A stretch of 9,891 bases of DNA. Origin: an uncultured Gemmatimonadota bacterium (GTDB lineage: Bacteria > Gemmatimonadota > Gemmatimonadetes > Gemmatimonadales > Gemmatimonadaceae). The translations under genes were made by a program, and so were the position numbers. Each line of letters starts with the position of its first letter. Within the stretch, counting starts at the first letter, position 1. The DNA is taken from the NCBI GenBank assembly GCA_946479015.1, contig CAMLEQ010000114.1, positions 1-9,891 of the forward strand, given 5' to 3'. Shown one piece after another: positions 1-5,679 of this stretch. Below the pieces are notes generated by a model, which did no database searches, was not told the origin of the DNA, and saw nothing but the letters and a program-made list of their open reading frames with translations.

Positions 1-78
1 TACACACGAACCTACACGCGCCTTACCTCCCTCCTGTTTCCGTCTGTTCCCCACACGCCACACGCGTCCTTTGGTGGT
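1..78. other. Intergenic stretch downstream of rsmA
   Basis: No gene is supported here. Read on the minus strand, it holds a tandem duplication of the heptamer CGTGTGG (plus-strand 51-64, two exact copies). Further on there is a purine-rich run, GGAGGGAGG, at about plus-strand 24-35, which resembles a ribosome binding site for a gene starting just beyond the left edge. The only GTG at usable spacing is followed at once by a TAG stop, so no start can be assigned inside the window. Confidence 0.4.
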
Positions 79-88
79 CTAGCCACCA
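72..88 (-). terminator. Possible hairpin around the rsmA stop codon
   Basis: A perfect 6-base inverted repeat (TGGTGG at 72-77, CCACCA at 83-88) has a 5-base loop that contains the rsmA TAG stop. No T-rich tract follows on the minus strand, so it is not a classical intrinsic terminator. It could contribute to 3' end stability or be chance in GC-rich DNA. Confidence 0.2.
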
Positions 89-903
89 GGTCCTAGATCC
101 TCCAGAGCTCGCCACACCGCAGCGAGCCTCTCCACCGACAGCACCTCCGGCCGCACTGTGGGGTCCACTCCGGCGCCCGCGAGCACGCGGTCGGCGCGCT
201 CCGCGTCGAGCCCGGCGATGGTGCGGATCACGCGCCGCATCTGCTTCCGACGCAGGCCGAAGGCGTCCACCACGAACGCGCGGAACCCCTCTTCCTCCTC
301 CGGCGCAACCACCGGGTGCTCGAGCGGCGTGACGCGCACCACGGCGCTCTCCACCTTCGGCGGAGGGTGGAACGCGCCCGGCGCGACGCCGAACAGCAGC
401 TCCACGCGCGCGAGCGCCTGGAGGTTCGCCGAGAGCGCGCCGTAGTCGCGCGTGCCCGGCGCGGCGACCATGCGCTCGGCCACCTCCCGCTGCACCAGGA
501 ACACCGCGCGCGAGGCGCGGGGCGGACGGAGCGCGTGGAAGATGATGGGAGTGGTGATGTAGTAGGGCACGTTGCCGGCGAGCGCGTACGCTCCCCCGGC
601 GACGGCGCCGAGGCTCACCTCGAGCACATTCCCTTCGACGATCGTCACCCCGGGATCCGCCGCGTAGCGCTCCCGAAGCATCGCCGCGAGCGCGCGGTCC
701 ACCTCCACCGCCACCACGCGCCCCGCGCGCGCCCGGAGCTGGTCGGTGAGCGCGCCGCGCCCCGGGCCGATCTCCACCACCGTCTCCTCCGGCGAGAGGG
801 CGAGCGCGTCGGCGATCCGCGCGAGGATGCGCGGATCGGTCAGGAAGTGCTGGCCGAGGCTCTTCCGGATGGGGGGAGGGGACGACCGAGGCGCGTCGCT
901 CAC
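79..903 (-). CDS. rsmA: 16S rRNA (adenine1518-N6/adenine1519-N6)-dimethyltransferase RsmA/KsgA
   Basis: RsmA uses S-adenosylmethionine to dimethylate two adjacent adenines in the loop of helix 45 of 16S rRNA, a late step and checkpoint of 30S assembly. The 274-residue product matches the usual family length. Visible motifs are KSLGQHFL (14-21), the SAM-binding EIGPGRG (44-50), the acidic VEVD (66-69), the catalytic motif IV GNVPYYIT (110-117) and the family signature FHPPPKVESAVV (178-189), followed by RRKQMR (219-224) in the small C-terminal domain. The start is GTG, 22 bases after the stop of the phosphatase gene; no strong Shine-Dalgarno sequence is visible, so the exact start could shift by a few codons, although KSLGQHFL places it near here. 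It is the last gene of the visible run. The assignment is firm. Confidence 0.97.
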   Translation of the reverse strand: MSDAPRSSPPPIRKSLGQHFLTDPRILARIADALALSPEETVVEIGPGRGALTDQLRARAGRVVAVEVDRALAAMLRERYAADPGVTIVEGNVLEVSLGAVAGGAYALAGNVPYYITTPIIFHALRPPRASRAVFLVQREVAERMVAAPGTRDYGALSANLQALARVELLFGVAPGAFHPPPKVESAVVRVTPLEHPVVAPEEEEGFRAFVVDAFGLRRKQMRRVIRTIAGLDAERADRVLAGAGVDPTVRPEVLSVERLAAVWRALEDLGPGG

Positions 904-925
904 CGGCGCTCGGGATGCGCGACGC

Positions 926-2521
926 TCAGCTCCGCACGAGCACCACGGCGAGGTCGTCGCGCTGGACGGCCTCCCCGGTGTGCTCGGCGAGCTCCTCGAA
1001 GACGCGCTGCAGGATGATCGCGGGGCGCTCGGTGCGATAGCGATGGACGATGTCGAGCACCGGCTGCTCTCCGAGCCGGTGCCCGAACCGGTTGCGCGCG
1101 TCGCTCACCCCATCCGTGAACAGGAGCAGCAGATCGCTCCCCGGCGTCCACCGGCAGGAGCGCGCGCTCGGCATGGTCTCCACCATCCCGAGCGGCGGAT
1201 CGATCGCGCCGAGCCGCTCCATCACTCCGTTGGCGCGCACGTGGAACGCGTGCGGGTGCCCCGTGTTGGCGTAGCGGAGTACCCCCGCCTCACGGTCGAT
1301 CACGCCGTAGAAGGTGGTGATGAACATCTCCGTCGTGGCCAGCTCCTCTCGCAGCGTAGCGAGGAGCGCGGAGAGCATCTCGCCCGGTCCCTTCGCGGAC
1401 TGCGCGTGGATGGCGGAAGCGCTCATCGCCAGCGCCATGATCAGCGCGGCGCGGTAGCCGTGGCTCGACACGTCGCCGATCATCACGCCGGTGCGCCCCC
1501 CGGTGAGACGGAACAGGTTGTAGAAGTCGCCCCCCACGCTCTCCGCGGGGACGACGCGCGCGGCCACCTGCGCCTCCGGCGCCACGACCTCGGTGCGCGG
1601 CAGGAGCCTCATCTGCAGGTCGTGCGCGAGCGCCAACTCCTGCACGAGGCGCTGCTGGCTGAGCGACGCCCGCACGAGCCGGGTGTTCTGGATCGCGGTG
1701 CCGATCTGCGTGGCGATGGCGGCGATGAGCTTCTGGTCGCCGGCGGTGAACGGCTGCCCCGAGCCGCGATCGGAGAGGTTCACCACTCCCAGCGGCTCCG
1801 TCCCCCCGCTCGGCGCCGTCCACATGATCGGCACGGAGAGCATCATGCCGTGCCGGTAGAGCGCCTCGGCGGGACAGGGGTGCTCGTCGTCCTCGGTGAT
1901 CACCGCGCGCCGCTCGCGGAAGACGCGCGCCGACACGCTGCATTCGTCGTGCAGCGCGATCGGCGGCACATCGAGCACGGACACGCCCAGGGCGGCCACC
2001 GTCTGCAGCGTGTCGGTCACGCGGTCGTGCACGAGGATGGAGCCGCGGCGCGCCCCCACCGTCTCCGAGATCTCCTTGAGGATCGTGGCGGCCGCCTCCT
2101 CGAGCGACACGGTGCGCCCGAGGATCTCGGTGATGGTGTAGAGGAGATTGATCTCCTCGTAGCGTTCGGCGAGCTCGTTGGCCGCGTGCTCGACCTCGAG
2201 CGAGGACTGCAGGTACTGGGCGGCGACGGGAAGGAGGAAGCGGAGGCAGGCGTCGAGTGGCGTGCTCGGGATCCGGCATGGGCCGACGACCACCCACGCG
2301 CGGCGCGGTCCCGGAATGAGCGAGACGCGCACCGGGCCGCCTGGCGACTCCACCGTCCTGGGCGGACCGGCGTCGAACGGGGGTGTCCAGCCGAGTACCC
2401 CGACGGCGGGGACGGATGTGGCGACGCGGGTGGGGAGGTGACCCTCCGTTTCCACCCACACCGCCGCGCCGCACCCGGTGACGTCGCGGAACGCGGTGAG
2501 CACCGATTCCAGCTCAGTCAT
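926..2521 (-). CDS. GAF-domain PP2C/SpoIIE (RsbU-type) serine phosphatase
   Basis: Probable sensor phosphatase of a partner-switching pathway, expected to dephosphorylate a STAS-domain antagonist and so release a sigma factor or other target. The protein has 531 residues. Residues 1-115 form an N-terminal region I cannot assign; about 125-282 is a GAF domain (NLSDRGSGQPF near 248-258 is typical of its C-terminal part). A linker helix with LAHDLQMRLLP (298-308) joins it to the phosphatase domain, about 310-531. Metal-site motifs are all present: GGDFYN (330-335), IGDVSSHG (348-355, D350), YANTGHPHAF (417-426), LFTDGVSDARN (467-477, D470) and RDDLAVVL (521-528). GDVSSHG replaces the more common GDVSGHG, but the metal aspartate is kept. 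There are no membrane segments, so it is cytosolic. The ATG start overlaps the anti-sigma gene by 8 bases, which implies translational coupling. The ligand of the GAF domain cannot be read from sequence. Confidence 0.93.
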   Translation of the reverse strand: MTELESVLTAFRDVTGCGAAVWVETEGHLPTRVATSVPAVGVLGWTPPFDAGPPRTVESPGGPVRVSLIPGPRRAWVVVGPCRIPSTPLDACLRFLLPVAAQYLQSSLEVEHAANELAERYEEINLLYTITEILGRTVSLEEAAATILKEISETVGARRGSILVHDRVTDTLQTVAALGVSVLDVPPIALHDECSVSARVFRERRAVITEDDEHPCPAEALYRHGMMLSVPIMWTAPSGGTEPLGVVNLSDRGSGQPFTAGDQKLIAAIATQIGTAIQNTRLVRASLSQQRLVQELALAHDLQMRLLPRTEVVAPEAQVAARVVPAESVGGDFYNLFRLTGGRTGVMIGDVSSHGYRAALIMALAMSASAIHAQSAKGPGEMLSALLATLREELATTEMFITTFYGVIDREAGVLRYANTGHPHAFHVRANGVMERLGAIDPPLGMVETMPSARSCRWTPGSDLLLLFTDGVSDARNRFGHRLGEQPVLDIVHRYRTERPAIILQRVFEELAEHTGEAVQRDDLAVVLVRS

Positions 2522-2975
2522 GCCGTCGGAGCGTCATGCGCACCACGTTCCCGTGGTTGGAGAACCGCTCGATGCGATCCATGAGGCGCGCCATGAGAAA
2601 GAGCCCGCGTCCGTCCTCGCGCAGCAGGTGGTCGGGGCTGGTGGGATCCACCAGGCATTCGTCGAGATCGAAGCCGCCGCCCTCGTCCACGATCTCCAGC
2701 ACCAGGCGCTCGCGGTTCACGTCGCAGCGGATCTGGACCGTCTTCTCCGCGCTCTCGCGATTACCACGGAGGATGGCGTTGGAGAGCGCCTCGGTGAGCG
2801 CCACGGGGACGTTCAGCGCGCACTGGCGTGGGTGGTAGGCCAATTGCTGGCACTGGCCGGCCACCACCTCCACGACGCGCTCGATGTAGCGGACGTCGCT
2901 CGGGATCTCGAGCTCGAGCGCGACACGCAGGCTCCGGAGCGAGGCCGGAACGTGCTGGGTATTCAACGAAGGCAT
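2514..2975 (-). CDS. RsbW/SpoIIAB-like anti-sigma factor, serine kinase (GHKL ATPase)
   Basis: Probable anti-sigma factor and protein kinase: in this family it either binds a sigma factor or phosphorylates a STAS antagonist. The 153-residue product is about the normal length. The Bergerat-fold boxes are visible: N box LTEALSNAILRGN (60-72, with E62 and N66), G1 box IVDEGGGFD (95-103, D97), and G2 region DGRGLFLMARLMD (121-133). The downstream phosphatase gene overlaps its end by 8 bases, which supports the functional assignment. The start chosen is the ATG at 2975. The frame stays open to 3092, but that extension would add an Arg/Pro-rich low-complexity leader unlike the family. No Shine-Dalgarno sequence precedes the ATG. 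The protein could regulate a non-sigma target, because no sigma gene is in view. Confidence 0.9.
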   Translation of the reverse strand: MPSLNTQHVPASLRSLRVALELEIPSDVRYIERVVEVVAGQCQQLAYHPRQCALNVPVALTEALSNAILRGNRESAEKTVQIRCDVNRERLVLEIVDEGGGFDLDECLVDPTSPDHLLREDGRGLFLMARLMDRIERFSNHGNVVRMTLRRHD

Positions 2976-3140
2976 GACACGAAAAGCGTGACGAGAACGG
3001 CGTGGCACGGCGGAGCGTGGGCCGCCGCCGGCATCCGGCGGGACGTGCTCCGCCGGGACGCGGCGGCGCGGGGGGCCAGCGCGGCCGGCCACCCGTGATG
3101 CTTCCTGGCCCGCTGCGTCAAGGAGCGCGGCCGACCGCGG
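2976..3140 (-). other. Structured intergenic region between STAS and anti-sigma genes
   Basis: This 165-base gap has no supported gene. It is very GC-rich and contains several dyads: CCGCCGG/CCGGCGG (3025-3031 with 3035-3041, loop CAT), GGGCCAG/CTGGCCC (3073-3079 with 3105-3111), and the perfect palindrome GGCCGGCC (3083-3090). None is followed by a T tract on the minus strand. A TTGACG hexamer lies at 3116-3121 (minus strand) but no convincing -10 follows at 16-18 bases. The gap may uncouple the STAS gene from the kinase/phosphatase pair through attenuation or a separate promoter; this is inference. Confidence 0.4.
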
Positions 3141-3473
3141 CTAGAACGACTCGAGCGCGCGCTCGCGCGTGTCGGCAATCTGGAAGAGCGTGTCGAGCTT
3201 GGTCAGCTCGAACAGGGTCTTGAGGTCGTCGTTCAGGTTGGCGAGGCGCAGCTCCCCACCCTGCTCCCGGATCTTCTTCGACAGCGACACGAGCACCCCG
3301 AGCCCGGAGCTGTCGATGTAGCCGGTCTGGCTGAAATCGATGAGGAATTTCCGTTCACCGCGCTCGAGCTCATCCAGCACCTTCTGCTTGAGCTCCTGCC
3401 GGTTGCCCACGATGAGCTGTCCTTCGACATCCACCACGACAATGTCTCCATGCTTCTGGATCGCGAAGCTCAT
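3141..3473 (-). CDS. STAS-domain anti-anti-sigma factor (RsbV/SpoIIAA-like)
   Basis: A single STAS domain of 110 residues, the typical length for an anti-sigma factor antagonist. When unphosphorylated, such proteins bind the RsbW-type kinase and free its partner. The hallmark is [11 protein letters not shown] (52-62): the DSSG loop carries the serine that is phosphorylated in RsbV and SpoIIAA (S55 or S56 here). The strand pattern [13 protein letters not shown] near the N-terminus and [22 protein letters not shown] (72-93) near the C-terminus also fit. The ATG start overlaps the pta stop as ATGA, and GGGAGA about 8 bases upstream is a good ribosome binding site. Its expected partners, the kinase and phosphatase, lie downstream beyond a 165-base gap. 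Partner identity is inferred from proximity. Confidence 0.94.
   Translation of the reverse strand: MSFAIQKHGDIVVVDVEGQLIVGNRQELKQKVLDELERGERKFLIDFSQTGYIDSSGLGVLVSLSKKIREQGGELRLANLNDDLKTLFELTKLDTLFQIADTRERALESF
3470..3473 (-). promoter_or_regulatory. ATGA stop-start overlap, pta to STAS gene
   Basis: The pta TGA stop and the STAS ATG start share ATGA. With GGGAGA at plus-strand 3481-3487 (minus strand sense) as ribosome binding site, the STAS gene can be translated by re-initiation as well as independently. Confidence 0.75.
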
Positions 3474-4501
3474 TGATCGGTCTCCCGTCGGAATCCACCC
3501 ACACCCGCATCGTCCACGCCCGTCGCCTGCAACGCGGTGATCGCGGCCACATTGATTATGTCATCGATGGAGGCCCCGCGCGAGAGATCGCTGCACGGTC
3601 TGGCCAGTCCCTGGATGACCGGCCCCACCGCGTCGGCTCTCGCGAGGCGTTCCACCAGCTTGTAGGCGATGTTGCCGGCATCGAGCGAGGGAAAGATCAG
3701 CACGTTCGCCCGGCCGGCCACGTCGCTCCCCGGGGCCTTCCGCGCTCCCACGCCGGGGATCAGTGCGGCGTCACCTTGCAATTCTCCGTCCACGGCAAAG
3801 TCCGGCGCGCGCTCCCGGAGCAGCGCCACGGCGGCGCGGACCTTCTCCACGGCGGGCCCGGTGCCGCTCCCGAGCGTCCCGTAGGAAAGCAGCGCGACGC
3901 GTGGCTCGTCCCCGACGATGCGGCGGCGGTCCATGGCAGCCGCGATGGCAATGTCGGCGAGCTGAGCGGGGGTGGGCTCGGGGACCACCGCGCAGTCGGA
4001 GAAGGTGAGCACCTCGGGGAGCTCCGAGCGAAATGGAGGGACCGCCATGTAGAACGCGCTCGACACCGTCACCACCCCGGGCGCCGGCCCGATGCTCCAG
4101 AGCGCGGCGCGCAGCACGTCCGCTGTCGTGGCCACCGCACCGGCCACGCAGCCGTCGGCCTCGCCGAGGGCGACCAACCCATCGGCGAAGAAGAGCGGAT
4201 CGAGCGAGAGTGCCTCGGCGCGCTCCGGAAGGAGACCGCGCGGGGCGCGTCGCGCGAGCAGCCGCGCCGCGATGGCCTCGCGGCGCGGATCCATCGCCGG
4301 ATCGATCCAGGGAACCCCCGCGGCGTCGGCGGCGCGCCGGGTCTCGAGGTCGCCGGGAGCGACGATGAGGAGCGGCGCCGCGATGCGCTCGACGGCGAGT
4401 GCCCGCGCCGCCGCGATGGTGCGCGGGTCGGCGCTCTCGGGGAGCACGATCCGGCGCGGCGCGGCGGCCGCCCTGGCGCGAAGGAGGTCGCGGAAGGTCA
4501 C
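3470..4501 (-). CDS. pta: Phosphate acetyltransferase (short form)
   Basis: Pta interconverts acetyl-CoA plus phosphate with acetyl-phosphate plus CoA in the cytosol. At 343 residues this is the stand-alone catalytic form, lacking the large N-terminal regulatory region of the enterobacterial enzyme. Family motifs: [15 protein letters not shown] (18-32), [10 protein letters not shown] (167-176), [10 protein letters not shown] (206-215), DGELQ (238-242), [17 protein letters not shown] (255-271), and DLSRG (305-309), whose Ser-Arg pair and the following aspartates belong to the active site in characterised members. The GTG start overlaps the coaD stop as GTGA, and the stop overlaps the STAS start as ATGA, so it sits in the middle of a coupled trio. 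No acetate kinase gene is seen in the window. Phosphate butyryltransferase is a less likely alternative given the strong match to the Pta C-terminal region. Confidence 0.95.
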   Translation of the reverse strand: MTFRDLLRARAAAAPRRIVLPESADPRTIAAARALAVERIAAPLLIVAPGDLETRRAADAAGVPWIDPAMDPRREAIAARLLARRAPRGLLPERAEALSLDPLFFADGLVALGEADGCVAGAVATTADVLRAALWSIGPAPGVVTVSSAFYMAVPPFRSELPEVLTFSDCAVVPEPTPAQLADIAIAAAMDRRRIVGDEPRVALLSYGTLGSGTGPAVEKVRAAVALLRERAPDFAVDGELQGDAALIPGVGARKAPGSDVAGRANVLIFPSLDAGNIAYKLVERLARADAVGPVIQGLARPCSDLSRGASIDDIINVAAITALQATGVDDAGVGGFRRETDQ

Positions 4502-4980
4502 GGCCGGGGGAACCGCTCCAACAGGGCCCGGTGCACCTCGGGGTTCACCAGGTCCTTCGTCTCTCCGTGGAAGCGGGCGACCTCGCGGACGAGACTGGAG
4601 CTGACGTAGGTGAGATCGATGCGCGGCATCATGAACACGGTCTCCAGCTCCTCGTTGAGATGCCGGTTCATGAGCGCCATCTGGAACTCGTACTCGAAGT
4701 CCGCCACCGCGCGCAACCCGCGGATGGAGAGCGTGGCGCCCACTTCGCGAGCGAAGTCCACCAGCAGACCGTGGAACTGCCTCACCTCCACGCGCGGATC
4801 CTCTCCGACGGCGGCGCGGATGAAGCGCATGCGCTCCTCGATGGAGAAGAGCGGCTGCTTCGACACGTTGGTCGCGACCGCCACCACCAGCCGGTCCACG
4901 AAGGCGAGGCTCCGCGCGATGAGGTCCTCGTGACCGCGCGTGATCGGATCGAACGAGCCGGCGTAGACGGCGGTGGTCAT
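4498..4980 (-). CDS. coaD: Phosphopantetheine adenylyltransferase
   Basis: CoaD transfers AMP from ATP to 4'-phosphopantetheine, giving dephospho-CoA, the penultimate step of CoA synthesis. The 160-residue length is typical. The nucleotidyltransferase signature [13 protein letters not shown] (8-20, with the catalytic TRGH at 14-17) is intact; further family motifs are SIRGLR (85-90), [15 protein letters not shown] (95-109) and [15 protein letters not shown] (125-139), matching the conserved ISSS-VRE segment. The ATG start is immediately preceded, on its own strand, by a C-rich array and no Shine-Dalgarno sequence, which is unusual compared with the neighbouring genes. The stop overlaps the pta start by 4 bases. 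This places CoA synthesis directly upstream of an enzyme that consumes or releases CoA. The assignment is firm. Confidence 0.97.
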   Translation of the reverse strand: MTTAVYAGSFDPITRGHEDLIARSLAFVDRLVVAVATNVSKQPLFSIEERMRFIRAAVGEDPRVEVRQFHGLLVDFAREVGATLSIRGLRAVADFEYEFQMALMNRHLNEELETVFMMPRIDLTYVSSSLVREVARFHGETKDLVNPEVHRALLERFPRP

Positions 4981-4983
4981 GCT

Positions 4984-5018
4984 GGGGGCCGGGGTTTGGG
5001 GTTAGGGGTTTGGGGGAT
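4984..5018 (+). repeat. Five-unit G-tract heptamer array next to the coaD start
   Basis: On the plus strand five consecutive heptamers read GGGGGCC, GGGGTTT, GGGGTTA, GGGGTTT, GGGGGAT. The array begins 4 bases from the coaD start codon. Runs of at least four G at constant spacing satisfy the usual G-quadruplex pattern on the strand that serves as template for coaD; the mRNA would carry the matching C tracts. Confidence 0.75.
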
Positions 5019-5118
5019 TACCGGGGACGGCGGGGAGAGGGGTCGGAAAAGGCCGCAACGGAGAACGGCGGGACAGGTCGGGGCGGGTGCGGTCCCGTCG
5101 CTCCCCGCCCTCGCCGTC

Positions 5119-5146
5119 CTCCCCCGGCCCCTGGCCCCCGGCCCCC
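5119..5146 (-). repeat. Four-unit G-tract heptamer array after the rsmD stop
   Basis: On the minus strand four consecutive heptamers read GGGGGCC, GGGGGCC, AGGGGCC, GGGGGAG, beginning 5 bases after the rsmD TAG. The unit GGGGGCC is shared with the array at 4984-5018, which lies in inverted orientation. The G tracts are in the sense strand here, so an RNA G-quadruplex in the rsmD 3' region is possible. Confidence 0.7.
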
Positions 5147-5151
5147 GGGCC

Positions 5152-5673
5152 CTAACTTCGCGCCCCGAGCACGGTCACCGCGGTGTCACCATAACGACGG
5201 ACATCACCACCGCCGGGGAGCACCTCCCGGGCGGCGTGCTCGATCGTCAGCACTCGCGCGAACGGCGTGCGCAGCCACGCCTCCGCGACGCGCTCGGCGA
5301 GCCCGAGGCGGTACGGCGGATCCGCGAACGCAATATCGTACGCATCCGCGGGCAGCCTTTCAATGAAGCGGAGCGCATCGCCGCGGTGGACGGTGCACTC
5401 GTGCTCGGCCCCGAGGGCGCGGATGTTCTGGCGCAGGGCGTCGAGACTGCGCGCGCCGAGCTCCACGAAGTCGGCGTGCGCCGCGCCGCGCGAGAGTGCC
5501 TCGAGCCCGAGCGCTCCGGAGCCGGCGAACAGGTCCAGCACGCGCGCCCCTGGGATCTCCATCTGGAGGATGCTCATCCACGCCTCGCGCACGCGATCGG
5601 CGGTGGGACGCACGCGCCCGTCCGCGGGCGCCTTGATGATGCGGCCCCGCCACCGCCCGCTCACGATGCGCAC
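5152..5673 (-). CDS. rsmD: 16S rRNA (guanine966-N2)-methyltransferase RsmD
   Basis: RsmD methylates N2 of G966 of 16S rRNA, using S-adenosylmethionine, during 30S assembly. The 173-residue product is slightly short but within the family range. Motifs in order: IVSGRWRGR (3-11) at the N-terminus, RPTADRVREAW (22-32), the SAM-binding LDLFAGSGALGLEALSRGA (46-64), FVE (69-71) and the catalytic ADPPY (117-121). The GTG start follows the recJ stop by 6 bases; no Shine-Dalgarno sequence is visible, so expression probably depends on coupling to recJ. In many bacteria rsmD lies next to coaD, as here, and that supports both calls. The TAG stop lies inside the sequence that pairs with the coaD-side array. 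Confidence 0.95.
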   Translation of the reverse strand: MRIVSGRWRGRIIKAPADGRVRPTADRVREAWMSILQMEIPGARVLDLFAGSGALGLEALSRGAAHADFVELGARSLDALRQNIRALGAEHECTVHRGDALRFIERLPADAYDIAFADPPYRLGLAERVAEAWLRTPFARVLTIEHAAREVLPGGGDVRRYGDTAVTVLGARS

Positions 5674-5679
5674 GGCGGG

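Larger units (their letters stand above)
4981..5151. other. rsmD-coaD intergenic region with opposed G-tract heptamer arrays
   Basis: No gene is supported in this 171-base gap. Its two ends carry period-7 G-tract arrays on opposite strands (listed separately). Between them are further dyads: GGCGGGGAG at 5029-5037 with CTCCCCGCC at 5101-5109 (9 of 9), and CGGGAC at 5069-5074 with GTCCCG at 5092-5097. GTTAGGG (5001-5007) pairs with CCCTAAC (5150-5156), which contains the rsmD stop codon, and GGGGCCGGGG (4985-4994) pairs with CCCCGGCCCC at 5122-5131 and again at 5136-5145. In the minus-strand transcript the rsmD end is G-rich and the coaD leader C-rich, so a long imperfect hairpin is possible. 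Confidence 0.6.

Noticed and set aside
746..2584. Plus-strand open frame of 612 codons, antisense to the phosphatase gene
   Set aside because: Same reason: antisense to a protein with intact catalytic motifs, with His/Arg/Glu-rich composition and no recognisable domain.
2976..3092. Longer N-terminus for the anti-sigma kinase starting at 3092
   Set aside because: The 39 added residues are Arg/Pro/Ala-rich and unlike the family, whose members start close to the first beta strand. The ATG at 2975 gives the normal length.
3099..3121. Promoter based on TTGACG (minus strand 3121-3116) upstream of the anti-sigma kinase gene
   Set aside because: The -35-like hexamer is good, but the bases 16-18 downstream (TCACGG and neighbours) do not resemble a -10 element.
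4981..5151. Telomere-like or eukaryotic contamination origin for the GGGGTTT/GGGGTTA repeats
   Set aside because: The array is only five units, the units vary, and it lies between two bacterial genes in a common bacterial gene order, so it is a local bacterial repeat.
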